The translations under genes were made by a program, and so were the position numbers. DNA of 52,698 bases. Origin: a virus. The notes beneath the pieces were generated by a model, which had not been told where the DNA came from, did no database searches, and was given only the letters and a program-made list of their open reading frames with translations. Of this stretch, positions 23,320-31,384 are shown in pieces; position 1 is the stretch's first letter; each line of letters opens with the position of its first letter. Where the stretch lies: positions 1 through 52,698 of the IMG/VR virus record IMGVR_UViG_3300032050_000189, one strand, 5' to 3'.

Positions 23320-24390
23320 ATGTCTAAAATCAATTTCAACCTGAACATTACCATCGATGACTGCGCAAACGTCATCAAGACAATCGGTAATTCAATTACT
23401 CCCATCATTGTCTCTGAGCCTGGTTGTGGCAAGTCATCAATCCTGAAGATGCTTGAAGCTGATCTCGGTACTGATGAGTATGACTTCATCTATGTCGACT
23501 GTCCTGTTAAAGATATGATGGATGTCGCGGCATCGATCCCCAACCATGCGAGCAAGACTCTTGAGTATTATGTGTCGTCTCTCTTCAAGCTAGGCAACGG
23601 CAAGAAGAAAGTCATCATGCTTGACGAGTTCATGAAGTCTCCCAAGCTATTGCAGATTATCTTCACCCGACTCATGCTCGAGCGTAGTGTTGGCGATGAA
23701 CCCCTGCCCGAGGGTAGCATCGTGTTTGGTACAAGTAACAATGCAAGCGATGGCGTAGGCGACAGCATGTTGGCTCACGTTGGTAATCGTGTGTGTATCT
23801 TGCACATGAGCAAGCCCAATGCAGAATTGTGGAACATTTGGGCGACTAAGCACAAGGTAGCTAGACCGATTCGTGCATGGGTGGCGATGACTCCCAAGGC
23901 CATGCGTAGCTATCTGGACGGTGATGAGAGCGACAACCCATATATCTTTAAACCATCATCTCCCGCACGTTCGTTCGTGTCGCCTCGTTCATTGGCGAAA
24001 GCATCTCCTATTGTGGAAGCTAAGGACATCATCGGTGAACACGCAATGATGGCGGCATTGGCAGGCACTATCGGCGAAGCGGCGGCTAAGAGTATGTCAG
24101 CGTTCATTGCACTCGAAGGCAAGTTGATCTCATTCGCTGATGTGTTGAAAGCACCGTCAACCATTAAAGTTCCTGACGATGTGTCAGCGCAAGTCATGAT
24201 GATGTTCGAGGCGGTCGACGTAGTAGAGACTCAGGATGAGCTGAACAAGTACATGCAGTTCGTTGAGCGCATTCCGTCCTCCGAAGTTCAATCCGTGTTC
24301 TTCACGATGATTATGCGCGGTAAGCCTCGCATTGCGAGATACAACCAAGCGATCAACACTTGGGCATCAAACAACCACAAGTTGATGTGA
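23320..24390 (+). CDS. MoxR-like AAA ATPase
   Basis: 356 residues. Walker A SEPGCGKSS (residues 32-40), with Ser where the first Gly of the motif is usual; Walker B VIMLDEF (about 97-103); sensor region VFGTSNNASDG (about 134-144). An Arg-containing lid region follows. The layout is that of MoxR/CobS-type AAA+ ATPases, which work with VWA proteins to remodel or activate a target or to insert metal. The VWA partner is encoded two genes downstream. Probably cytoplasmic and hexameric, by family knowledge. Confidence 0.8.
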   Translation: MSKINFNLNITIDDCANVIKTIGNSITPIIVSEPGCGKSSILKMLEADLGTDEYDFIYVDCPVKDMMDVAASIPNHASKTLEYYVSSLFKLGNGKKKVIMLDEFMKSPKLLQIIFTRLMLERSVGDEPLPEGSIVFGTSNNASDGVGDSMLAHVGNRVCILHMSKPNAELWNIWATKHKVARPIRAWVAMTPKAMRSYLDGDESDNPYIFKPSSPARSFVSPRSLAKASPIVEAKDIIGEHAMMAALAGTIGEAAAKSMSAFIALEGKLISFADVLKAPSTIKVPDDVSAQVMMMFEAVDVVETQDELNKYMQFVERIPSSEVQSVFFTMIMRGKPRIARYNQAINTWASNNHKLM

Positions 24391-24398
24391 GCTGAGTA

Positions 24399-24488
24399 AT
24401 GCTAACCCGATGGGAAAAGTTTGAGCGAGTGGCGTTGCTGATGTCACTCATTGTTTTATTGTTAGATCTTTTTTACTGGAGACCATAA
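24399..24488 (+). CDS. Micro-membrane protein (29 aa)
   Basis: 29 residues: a charged start (LTRWEKFERV) and one transmembrane helix (ALLMSLIVLLLDLFYW). Its TAA overlaps the ATG of the VWA gene (TAATG), which supports real translation and coupling. The upstream SD is weak. It is the second membrane peptide in the module. Confidence 0.5.
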   Translation: MLTRWEKFERVALLMSLIVLLLDLFYWRP

Positions 24489-25684
24489 TGTTGACTGAAG
24501 AAGAACGCGTCAAGAAGGCGCACATTGCCATGATGAAACATCCTGAGACAGCTTTGTACTCAGGTGTGATGATGATGGGTACGACAGCCGTGATCGATGA
24601 TGCGATAACTGCATACACCGATGGTATCAACAAGCGTTACGGCAGAGCGTTCCTCAAAGCCGTGTGCAAGACAGATCAAGAAGTAGCAGGCTTAGTGCTT
24701 CATGAGAATCTGCACATCGTATTGCGTCACATGCTTCATGGCATTGACATGTTCAGAGAAGATCGTCAGCGAGCCAACAAAGCGGCAGACTATGTTGTCA
24801 ACGACATCATCATGAACATCAAGGACAAGAACCTTGTGAAGCTCCCCGAGGGCGGATGCTATGACCCCAAGTACCACAACATGAACATGCGTGAGGTGTA
24901 CAAGTTATTGGAGGAAGAAGGCGGGTGTGGCGGCAAAGGTGGTGATTCAGGGGATGGTGAATCGCAAGGTGGAGGTGGTGAGTATTCGTTCGACGAGCAC
25001 GACACCGAGGGCGATGGTAATCCGATGACTCCTGAGAAAGCCAAGGAGGTCGAGGCGCGTATCGACAGAGCGTTGCGTGAAGGCGCGTTGTTGGCGGGTC
25101 GCTTAGGTATTGATCTGCCACGAGCGATCACAGACATTCTCAACCCGAAAGTAGATTGGCGTGAGGTGTTACGAGATTTTGTTTCTTCAGCGACGAAGGG
25201 CAAGGACGAGTACACATGGCGCAAGTTCAACCGCAGAGTGTTGCCCAATGATTTGTACATCCCAACTGTGGAGAACGAGACTATCGGAGAGATTGTCGTT
25301 GCTATCGATACATCGGGTTCGATTGGTGAGAAGGAGCTCAATGAGTTCGCCTCAGAACTGGTCTCTATCTGTGAGGTCGTATCGCCCGAAGCTGTGCGCG
25401 TTTTGTGGTGGGACACCAAGGTTCATGGCGAGCAACTGTTCAAAGATGATTATCAGAACATCGGAGCAATGCTCAAGCCCTTGGGTGGCGGAGGAACTAA
25501 GGTTTCATGCGTGGCTGAATACATCAACAAGAAGCGTGTCAATGCTGAATGTGTATTGGTGTTCACCGACGGTTATGTTGAGAGTGATGTTGCGTGGCAG
25601 ATTTCAGCACCGACATTGTGGATGGTGACAGAGAACGAGAGTTGGCAACCGCCAGCAGGTAAGAAAGTTATGGTGAAGGAGTAA
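24488..25684 (+). CDS. Metallopeptidase-like plus VWA protein (DUF2201-type)
   Basis: 398 residues. N-terminal domain with VLHENLHIVLRH: H72-E73-x2-H76 is a zincin-type HExxH. A Gly/Asp/Glu-rich linker (about 145-185) follows. The C-terminal VWA domain has DTSGSIG (D274, S276, S278) of the MIDAS site, then KPLGGGGTKVS and VLVFTDGYVES. This combination is that of DUF2201-like proteins, partners of MoxR-type ATPases. CobT of cobaltochelatase also has a MIDAS VWA but lacks HExxH, so a chelatase role is unlikely. Whether the protease is active is unknown. Confidence 0.8.
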   Translation: MLTEEERVKKAHIAMMKHPETALYSGVMMMGTTAVIDDAITAYTDGINKRYGRAFLKAVCKTDQEVAGLVLHENLHIVLRHMLHGIDMFREDRQRANKAADYVVNDIIMNIKDKNLVKLPEGGCYDPKYHNMNMREVYKLLEEEGGCGGKGGDSGDGESQGGGGEYSFDEHDTEGDGNPMTPEKAKEVEARIDRALREGALLAGRLGIDLPRAITDILNPKVDWREVLRDFVSSATKGKDEYTWRKFNRRVLPNDLYIPTVENETIGEIVVAIDTSGSIGEKELNEFASELVSICEVVSPEAVRVLWWDTKVHGEQLFKDDYQNIGAMLKPLGGGGTKVSCVAEYINKKRVNAECVLVFTDGYVESDVAWQISAPTLWMVTENESWQPPAGKKVMVKE

Positions 25685-25686
25685 TC

Positions 25687-26628
25687 ATGGGTTTTTATGA
25701 CATCAACAGAATTAGTTACGAGTCCTTGGCTAACACAGTCAAGAACAGTAAGCCTTATCGTGGCTCAGGCAATGCGTACCACTTAGGTGACAGGACATAC
25801 TCAGCGCGGCACTTCAGAGCGTTGGAGGATGGTTCGTTCAGCATTTGGTATTCGCACCGAGAAATGATCGACAAACTTGAGAAAGGCGATTTGAAAGAGG
25901 GATGGTATGTAGGCAAGAAACCATTAGGCATTGTGCGCCCTGACAATTCGTTTGAGTTCACCACGGTCAATGGACTGCATCAAGGTGAGAACACTCTCAT
26001 GTCTGAATTGCTTGGTGTGTACATACATCAGGTGAAGGCTAAAGGCGGCGCGATCATGAGCGTTGGAGGTTTTGAAGACTATCCGATCTTCACAGGACTG
26101 CGGTTTGATATTGGAACTAAGAAGCCCCTGACGCAGTTCACAGTTGTTCAGCCTACCCTGAATCGCAAAAGATCAAACGCAATCATGAAGCAGTACAAAG
26201 AGTTTTTAGATGTTTATCCGATGTACATCAAGGCAATGAACGACAAGGCGGCAATCGAAGTCATCAAAGATTTACACGATCAGACTGACAAGTTCAATGG
26301 CGCAAATTTCAACGCCAAGACATTGAAAGAGACAGTTGATAAGAAACATTATGTAGATGCGGCGTTCATACAGTATCTATTGCACAACCATTGGATTCGT
26401 AGCAACTTTAGATACCAACTAGGTGATGGCGGCTCAGGCGAACCAAGGATGCCGCGCGAATGGCAAGAAAGTGTTGAGAGTGTCATCGTTAGACATTTCC
26501 GTAAGACTATCTTAGGAGAGATTGACGAAGCGTTTGATTGGGTGGAGTTACCCAAGGGTAAGTTATGTGCATCTTCATGGGATCACAAAATCGTTTCACC
26601 TACTGGTGAAGAATTTAAACAACTGTAA
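25687..26628 (+). CDS. Unrecognised protein downstream of VWA gene
   Basis: 313 residues. Aromatic-rich (YDINRISYESL, FSIWYSHREM, GWYVGKKPLGIVRPDN), with a basic helical centre (LNRKRSNAIMKQYKEF). No nucleotide-binding or protease motif. Two bases after the VWA stop and conserved operon order suggest the same module. Function unknown. Confidence 0.65.
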   Translation: MGFYDINRISYESLANTVKNSKPYRGSGNAYHLGDRTYSARHFRALEDGSFSIWYSHREMIDKLEKGDLKEGWYVGKKPLGIVRPDNSFEFTTVNGLHQGENTLMSELLGVYIHQVKAKGGAIMSVGGFEDYPIFTGLRFDIGTKKPLTQFTVVQPTLNRKRSNAIMKQYKEFLDVYPMYIKAMNDKAAIEVIKDLHDQTDKFNGANFNAKTLKETVDKKHYVDAAFIQYLLHNHWIRSNFRYQLGDGGSGEPRMPREWQESVESVIVRHFRKTILGEIDEAFDWVELPKGKLCASSWDHKIVSPTGEEFKQL

Positions 26629-26638
26629 GGAGAGAGTT

Positions 26639-27589
26639 ATGAACATAGCAACAGACAAAGTCGACCAAGACAAACTGACTGAACTGTTTACCAACAAGCC
26701 GAACCTCAAGAAGTTTGTGTATGAGTTCTGCACGGCGTTCAATGTGAAGGTCGACAGAGTTAAGAATAGCGGTGCGTTGCGCGTAGTAACACCCAATGGA
26801 TTGGATGGCGGTGAGTTGTCTACAAATACTAACTCACGCGATAGAAGTGAGACAGTCTACATCTATGAGAATCCGTATCTTGTTAAGAAAGAGAAGTCGA
26901 GTTCAAACTCCAGCAGAAGTGAGCGCGACTCTAATAAGATTGCAACACTCATTAGAACGCTGAAGAAGAACAACGAGTTTCCTAGCGATGAGAGTATGAC
27001 TAAGGCTTACGCAGAAGAAGTCATTACTGCAATTCATCCAGTCAAAGATTCGGCTAGATATGGCGCACCTAAAATAGAAGTGAATGTTGATATTGTAAAA
27101 ATGTTGGTAGAAAGCCAATTAGGTGTTGACACTATTTCAATACAGCAGTACGCTAGCGATCTCAAAGATTCGTACAGTAAATATTTAGTCAAAATGAAAA
27201 CATACAATGAGTCAGCAGACGACCATAAAAGATTCTGCAAGGGCTTCAAACTCATAGGCATTGACTACGAGAACTACTATGAAAACGATGGTACTCTCCC
27301 AGTCAAGTATCTTGTCGGTGAGGGCGTGGTTGATAACACTAACAGCCGCGAGAAGGTACTCATTCAGGGTAGCCTGAAACGCTATTCAACTCTCAAAGAT
27401 ATACCCGAAGTCGCAGTCGATGCGATGATGATCGCTACCTACATGCAAGGTAAGTCTACCGAAAGAATCTACTCCAACAGAAACGAGTTGTTCATAGGTA
27501 AGATTGACAGATTCTTACCTGAACTCGACATCAGCGCGGGCTATCGCAACAACATCGTGTGGGTGGTCATTCCCAAAGAGCCCAAGTAA
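26639..27589 (+). CDS. Unrecognised protein, end of the VWA module
   Basis: 316 residues from ATG 26639 (AAGGAGAGAGTT upstream). Highly charged, Ser/Asn-rich segment about 85-100 (EKSSSNSSRSERDSNK). C-terminal YIATYMQGK-like region and DISAGYRNNIVWVVIP. Overlaps the next gene by TAATG. No motif seen. Confidence 0.6.
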   Translation: MNIATDKVDQDKLTELFTNKPNLKKFVYEFCTAFNVKVDRVKNSGALRVVTPNGLDGGELSTNTNSRDRSETVYIYENPYLVKKEKSSSNSSRSERDSNKIATLIRTLKKNNEFPSDESMTKAYAEEVITAIHPVKDSARYGAPKIEVNVDIVKMLVESQLGVDTISIQQYASDLKDSYSKYLVKMKTYNESADDHKRFCKGFKLIGIDYENYYENDGTLPVKYLVGEGVVDNTNSREKVLIQGSLKRYSTLKDIPEVAVDAMMIATYMQGKSTERIYSNRNELFIGKIDRFLPELDISAGYRNNIVWVVIPKEPK

Positions 27590-28005
27590 TGTACAGCGAA
27601 CTTGAATACGTTACGCAATATATGCGCTCACTACACGACGCTAAGAAGTGGCCTTCCATGCCATACAAGACCCCTGATATGTGGCGCGTTCCTGTATACA
27701 GAGAAGACGATGGTTATGCAGTTGTTGTGCAACCTGACAGAGTGCGGTACTTCACCGAAGAAACATTACCTGACTTCATGAAGGCTTCACTTGCAATGAT
27801 TCACGCATTTCCGCCGCCTAAGAAAGAACTATATCAAGTCTCGGTCACGGATTCGTTTATCAATTACCACAACCCAAAGCTCGACGATGTGGGGTGGATG
27901 GTGTGCAAAGATTTATACATCGTAGTCATGCACTATTCGCAGCTTGGTGAGATTGGCTACAACAAGGAGAAATCTACATGGCAGATACACCTGAACGCAA
28001 AGTAA
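27589..28005 (+). CDS. Unrecognised protein
   Basis: 138 residues from ATG 27589, overlapping the previous TAA. Aromatic and alpha/beta (MWRVPVYREDDGYAVVV, YQVSVTDSFINY, DDVGWMVCKDLYIVVM). It overlaps the nuclease gene that follows by 28 nt. Unknown function. Confidence 0.55.
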   Translation: MYSELEYVTQYMRSLHDAKKWPSMPYKTPDMWRVPVYREDDGYAVVVQPDRVRYFTEETLPDFMKASLAMIHAFPPPKKELYQVSVTDSFINYHNPKLDDVGWMVCKDLYIVVMHYSQLGEIGYNKEKSTWQIHLNAK

Positions 28006-28274
28006 AGAAGAAAGTCCTTATGGAACTGGCTTCTATCGGGGCTTACTACACCATGCCCGTAACGAGTGGATTTGGTAATTCAGGAGTGCCTGACATTCTA
28101 TGTTGCTACAACGGGTGGTTCATCGGCATAGAGTGCAAAGCGAACGGCGGTAAGCCAACGAAATTACAGCAGTCTCACTTAGATGAGATTGAGATGCGGG
28201 GCGGCTTGTCGTTCATTGTTGATGAACACAATGTCGGGATTATCAAACAACTCATATTGGACAACGCAAAATGA
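27978..28274 (+). CDS. VRR-NUC nuclease
   Basis: 98 residues, the size of stand-alone phage VRR-NUC domains. Core: GNSGVPDILCCYNG with catalytic D39, FIGIECK with E52 and K54, and TKLQQSHLDEI with Q64 supporting the PD-(D/E)XK fold. Members are structure-selective endonucleases, often near replication genes. ATG 27978 has AAGGAG upstream. Next to the polymerase-nuclease cluster, it probably acts in recombination or fork processing. Confidence 0.8.
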   Translation: MADTPERKVKKKVLMELASIGAYYTMPVTSGFGNSGVPDILCCYNGWFIGIECKANGGKPTKLQQSHLDEIEMRGGLSFIVDEHNVGIIKQLILDNAK

Positions 28275-28435
28275 AAGAACTTAAATATCTCTCAAGAGCA
28301 TTACCAACACGTATGTGTACAGACCCGAAGTTTAAATTTAGAAACGCCTCACAAACCGATGTGCGTAGAACATGGCGCAAGGCAAGGTTGCTTATGCGAT
28401 TAGCGAAAGGAAACCCCTATGAAAGCCTTACTTGA
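28271..28435 (+). CDS. Mini basic protein (54 aa)
   Basis: 54 residues, ATG overlapping the nuclease stop. Arg/Lys-rich (MKELKYLSRALPTRM, RRTWRKARLLMRLAKG). It overlaps the next gene by 17 nt. Unrecognised. Confidence 0.55.
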   Translation: MKELKYLSRALPTRMCTDPKFKFRNASQTDVRRTWRKARLLMRLAKGNPYESLT

Positions 28436-28601
28436 ATTCAACTACCCCGAAGATGAACACAAACTTCAAAACGCGATGCGCGGCACAGAATACTACGAGG
28501 CGTTATGCGACATAGACAACATACTAGCGATGCCTTACACGAAGGCGGAAGCCTACACAAAGATCAGAACAGTAATACTAGAAGTGTTGGAGGGTACATG
28601 A
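28419..28601 (+). CDS. Conserved small phage protein
   Basis: 60 residues, LLEFNYPEDEHKLQNAM, YYEALCDIDNIL, then a helix to the end. The EFN-PED-x4-A pattern is common in podovirus-like phages. AAAGGA before ATG 28419. Function unknown. Confidence 0.6.
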   Translation: MKALLEFNYPEDEHKLQNAMRGTEYYEALCDIDNILAMPYTKAEAYTKIRTVILEVLEGT

Positions 28602-28696
28602 CATGGCCCTTCCCCCCATTTCCAAACCCCAAGGACAAGAACGACAAGCGAGAGCCGAAGTTCAATCCTGACAACTACGAGGATGCACCGAGATGA
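28598..28696 (+). CDS. Mini Pro-rich protein (32 aa)
   Basis: 32 residues: WPFPPFPNPKDKNDKRE and a charged tail. Coupled at both ends by ATGA, which is the main reason to call it. Unrecognised. Confidence 0.45.
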   Translation: MTWPFPPFPNPKDKNDKREPKFNPDNYEDAPR

Positions 28697-28935
28697 ATAG
28701 AGAAGACATTATTCGCATGGCACGAGAGGCAGATTTAGATGTCTATGACCCGCCAATTGATCTGTTGCAACGCTTTGCCAAGCTAGTAGCAGAGCACGAG
28801 CGTGAGGCGTGTGCCGAAGTTTGTAAGAAACACGCTGATGTTTATGCGGGGCTTGAGCAAAACCCAACAACGCAGTCGGCATGGGCGGCTTGTATTGATA
28901 ACCGTGACGCCATCCGAGAAAGGGGGCAAGCATGA
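28693..28935 (+). CDS. Small early protein
   Basis: 80 residues, helical: IIRMAREADLDVYD, LLQRFAKLVAEHEREACAEVC, AACIDNRDAIRERG. Common in mini-gene trains of phages. ATGA at both ends. Unknown. Confidence 0.6.
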   Translation: MNREDIIRMAREADLDVYDPPIDLLQRFAKLVAEHEREACAEVCKKHADVYAGLEQNPTTQSAWAACIDNRDAIRERGQA

Positions 28936-29090
28936 CACAAGATGACGACGACATTCAAGACTACGTTCGCCCTTGGAGGGGGCTGACCAAGGAAGAGGTG
29001 TTTGCGCTTAGCAATACGATGCCGTATGCAGATCGTTTTGAATTTGCCGAAGCCATCGAGAAAGCCTTAAAGGAGAAGAATCATGGATAA
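28932..29090 (+). CDS. Small acidic protein (52 aa)
   Basis: 52 residues, starts MTQDDDDIQDYVRPWRGL and continues with EEVFALSNTM, FAEAIEKALKEKN. Overlaps both neighbours. Unrecognised. Confidence 0.55.
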   Translation: MTQDDDDIQDYVRPWRGLTKEEVFALSNTMPYADRFEFAEAIEKALKEKNHG

Positions 29091-29298
29091 ACCAATAGCA
29101 TGGTACGACCCAAGCAACGGCATGGTAAGTACAGACAAAGACAGCCCTTTGTTTACACCATTGGGTCAGGTGTGGGGTTTGTATCCAAAGCAAGAGTGGG
29201 TAGGGCTGACACAAGAAGAAATTGAAAATTCGTATGTTCCTAACTATCAGGAACAAACTCGAGCCATTGAAGCCAAACTCAAGGAGAAGAACACTTGA
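29083..29298 (+). CDS. Small early protein
   Basis: 71 residues: DKPIAWYDPSNGMVSTDKD then GLYPKQEWVGLTQEEIE and a coiled Lys/Glu end. The IAWY start and VGLT-EEI pattern are typical of small phage proteins of unknown role. AAAGGAGAAGAATC upstream. Confidence 0.6.
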   Translation: MDKPIAWYDPSNGMVSTDKDSPLFTPLGQVWGLYPKQEWVGLTQEEIENSYVPNYQEQTRAIEAKLKEKNT

Positions 29299-29522
29299 GC
29301 AAATCCAAAACACCTGAACCACTGTACAGGCAGATTATTCCTGAAGAAGATCGAGGCAAGACAGTGGTCAGCAAGTACTACAGAGTTAGTCAGAACAGGG
29401 ATGGGTTGGGCGTGGGTTTGCACCCGTACCTTGTCGAGCGCAACTTACGAATCGACTTTGGCTTGGATGGTGGCATCTACAAGGTTGAATGGAGCAACAA
29501 AGTTTTAGGAGAAAGAAAATGA
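29295..29522 (+). CDS. Small early protein with TTG start
   Basis: 75 residues from TTG 29295, which overlaps the previous TGA (TTGA); AAGGAGAAG lies upstream. SKYYRVSQNRDGLGVGLHPY, IDFGLDGGIYKVEW. This is one of two TTG starts in the window with an SD and overlap. Unrecognised. Confidence 0.5.
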   Translation: MSKSKTPEPLYRQIIPEEDRGKTVVSKYYRVSQNRDGLGVGLHPYLVERNLRIDFGLDGGIYKVEWSNKVLGERK

Positions 29523-29728
29523 TTCACACCGACGAAGACGATGAGTTCGAGCGCATTGCGCATGAAGCTGAGATGAAAAAGGGTCAGCCATACCACTACG
29601 ACGTTTTTGTGTCGCCATCACAGCGTAATACAGTCTTGGAAGAAGTGGCTAAGGAGTTTGACGCAATGAAACCATTTGGTGATACCGCCGCAAGCTTTGC
29701 GGCATTTGTAAGGGGTATGAAGAAATGA
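29519..29728 (+). CDS. Small early protein
   Basis: 69 residues from ATG 29519 overlapping the previous stop; AGGAGAAAGAAA upstream. Acidic start DEDDEFERIAHEAE, then SPSQRNTVLEEVAKEF. Unrecognised. Confidence 0.55.
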   Translation: MIHTDEDDEFERIAHEAEMKKGQPYHYDVFVSPSQRNTVLEEVAKEFDAMKPFGDTAASFAAFVRGMKK

Positions 29729-29964
29729 CGAGCGACGAAATTTATAAACTAATTGAGGATAACGGACTGACCTTGCATGGCGACATTGAACACTTCGCCG
29801 CTCTTGTTGAAGAACATGTTTACGCCAAACAATTTGAACTACCCGAACCTAGGCTGACCGGAAAGTTTTCACTTACTGCAGGGCTGTTTAAATGCACAGG
29901 TTGTACCGGCACTTGGATTAACCGTAAAACCGCCCAACAACATTCATGCAAGGACTACCAATGA
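29725..29964 (+). CDS. Small zinc-finger protein
   Basis: 79 residues. C-terminal FKCTGCTGTWINRKTAQQHSC has CxxC then H-x-C, a zinc-finger-like site. N-terminal helix EIYKLIEDNGL. Coupled by ATGA. Possibly nucleic-acid binding. Confidence 0.6.
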   Translation: MTSDEIYKLIEDNGLTLHGDIEHFAALVEEHVYAKQFELPEPRLTGKFSLTAGLFKCTGCTGTWINRKTAQQHSCKDYQ

Positions 29965-30284
29965 CCATCGACAACAGCACAGGTAAAAACAAAGAGTTCT
30001 ACGAACTTGGTCAAAGAATGTTTGATAGGTTAAAACCACTCAAGCCCATCAAGCCGTACTTTGACACCATTCAAGAAGACATTGACTTGTTATACGAAGC
30101 AAACAGCGCGGATGTTGAAGCCTTGGAAGATGCAAAGATAACGCTGAACGTCATCAAAGAAGTTGATCCCGGCGTATACGATGAGATCATCGACTCGTCT
30201 TTAGTGTTGATAGAGAAAGCATTAAGCATGAGTTATGGCGATGCAATGGAACGAGTCACAAACAGGGCGAAGGAGAAGAAATGA
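29961..30284 (+). CDS. Helical early protein
   Basis: 107 residues from ATG 29961, overlapping the previous stop. Helical and acidic: FYELGQRMFDRLKPLKP, TIQEDIDLLYEANSAD, ITLNVIKEVDPG. Ends in Lys-rich RAKEKK. Unrecognised. Confidence 0.55.
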   Translation: MTIDNSTGKNKEFYELGQRMFDRLKPLKPIKPYFDTIQEDIDLLYEANSADVEALEDAKITLNVIKEVDPGVYDEIIDSSLVLIEKALSMSYGDAMERVTNRAKEKK

Positions 30285-30529
30285 ATAAGCTACGAATCAT
30301 TGTGTACACAAAAGACAACTGCCCAAACTGTTTGACGGCAAAGCAAATCTTAGACGCCGTAAATCTAGAGTACATAGATGTTGACGTCATGCTTGGTAGC
30401 CGACTGCAAAACATGTTGGCTGAGTACCCCGACGCACGGCAAATGCCACAGATTTTTATCAATGACCAACGAGTTGGCGGAGTAGAAGGCTTGAAGGTTG
30501 CACTTAGACAGTTAGGAGTATTGGCATGA
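30281..30529 (+). CDS. Glutaredoxin
   Basis: 82 residues. Thioredoxin-fold: IIVYTKDNCPNC with redox C14-P-N-C17, QMPQIFI cis-Pro loop (P56), and GGVEGL substrate-side turn. It reduces disulfides, possibly supplying electrons to ribonucleotide reductase, as phage glutaredoxins do, although no reductase is seen here. ATGA coupling to both neighbours. Confidence 0.85.
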   Translation: MNKLRIIVYTKDNCPNCLTAKQILDAVNLEYIDVDVMLGSRLQNMLAEYPDARQMPQIFINDQRVGGVEGLKVALRQLGVLA

Positions 30530-30777
30530 CTGTATTGAACCCATGGGAAGAGTTAGCGCAAGTTGACCGCCCAAGTATTTTCTTGACAGACCCGTACTTT
30601 CGTGCGCGTAACCCAAGCAATCAAATCAAAAGCAAGGAGGATCTAGGATACAAACAATTCGGCACATTTACACGAGCAAAGGAGAGACAACCAAACAAGC
30701 ACGAAGGAACACTAGAACATGCCAAGACCAAAGCCCCCCGCCCTCCTAAAGGCACGATACGTACGTTTGTCCGATAG
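30526..30777 (+). CDS. Small basic protein
   Basis: 83 residues; LNPWEELAQVDRPS start, basic C-terminal half (KERQPNKHEGTLEHAKTK, PRPPKGTIRTF). It overlaps the next gene by 59 nt. Unrecognised. Confidence 0.5.
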   Translation: MTVLNPWEELAQVDRPSIFLTDPYFRARNPSNQIKSKEDLGYKQFGTFTRAKERQPNKHEGTLEHAKTKAPRPPKGTIRTFVR

Positions 30778-30901
30778 AGAGTGGCTGATATTTAAACAAC
30801 TAGGTGGCGCTGAATGGCTAAGAGAAACCTTAGACAAAAAAGCACCAATGCCCAAACAATACTACGACAATTTTTTACAACCAACCAAGGAAATAAAATG
30901 A
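30719..30901 (+). CDS. Small protein with RHH-like pattern
   Basis: 60 residues: ARYVRLSDREWLIFKQLGG then AEWLRETLDK. A beta-strand followed by two helices of this spacing is typical of ribbon-helix-helix DNA-binding proteins. Starts 59 nt inside the previous gene in another frame. A regulatory role is plausible, possibly for the operators described here, but unproven. Confidence 0.5.
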   Translation: MPRPKPPALLKARYVRLSDREWLIFKQLGGAEWLRETLDKKAPMPKQYYDNFLQPTKEIK

Positions 30902-31380
30902 CATTTCACGCAAAAAGCAAAGCCCAAGAGATTCGTTCTTATGTTGCGGCTAACCCCAACGCTAAACCTAAAGACGTTGCCAAAGCAATCGGTACTGGAA
31001 TTCAGTATGTGTACGCAGTCTTATGGACTGCCAAGAAGAAAGCCAAGGTCAAGAAGCCAAGTCTCCCACGCGAAGTGATGACACTAAAACAAATCAAAGA
31101 AGCAACCGCTCGTGTGCAAGAGTTTATTAGGCAAGATTTACCGCCGATGCCGTCAGTTCAAATCGAAATGTTTGAGCCAGCTAGTGACCCAGTCAATCAC
31201 CCTGCGCATTACAAGGTAGGTGGTATTGAAACCATCGACTTCATTGAAGCCAAGAAGCTGGGCTACAACCTTGGTAATGTGGTGAAGTATCTTACAAGAG
31301 CTGACCACAAAGGCAACCGCAAGCAAGACCTTGAAAAGGCGCTGTGGTATCTGACTCGCGAAATCAATTCACTCAAGTGA
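30898..31380 (+). CDS. DUF3310 protein with N-terminal helix-turn-helix
   Basis: 160 residues. C-terminal domain (97-158) DPVNHPAHYKVGGIETIDF, GNVVKYLTRADHKGN, LEKALWYLTREI is DUF3310, called nucleotide kinase-like in phages. The N-terminal 50 residues (EIRSYVAANPNAKPKDVAK, then TGIQYVYAVLW) look like a winged or tri-helical DNA-binding domain. The longer frame from 30814 is rejected because ATG 30898 overlaps the previous stop. Confidence 0.7.
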   Translation: MTFHAKSKAQEIRSYVAANPNAKPKDVAKAIGTGIQYVYAVLWTAKKKAKVKKPSLPREVMTLKQIKEATARVQEFIRQDLPPMPSVQIEMFEPASDPVNHPAHYKVGGIETIDFIEAKKLGYNLGNVVKYLTRADHKGNRKQDLEKALWYLTREINSLK

Positions 31381-31384
31381 GGCG

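Noticed and set aside
22189-25684. Cobaltochelatase CobS/CobT pathway
   Set aside because: The ATPase and VWA pair resemble CobS and CobT, but the VWA protein has an HExxH domain typical of DUF2201 proteins. There is no CobN or other cobalamin gene.
26594-26611. Sixth operator copy TTTCA-N8-TGAAG
   Set aside because: One arm base differs and it lies within the end of a coding sequence without a promoter. Probably chance.
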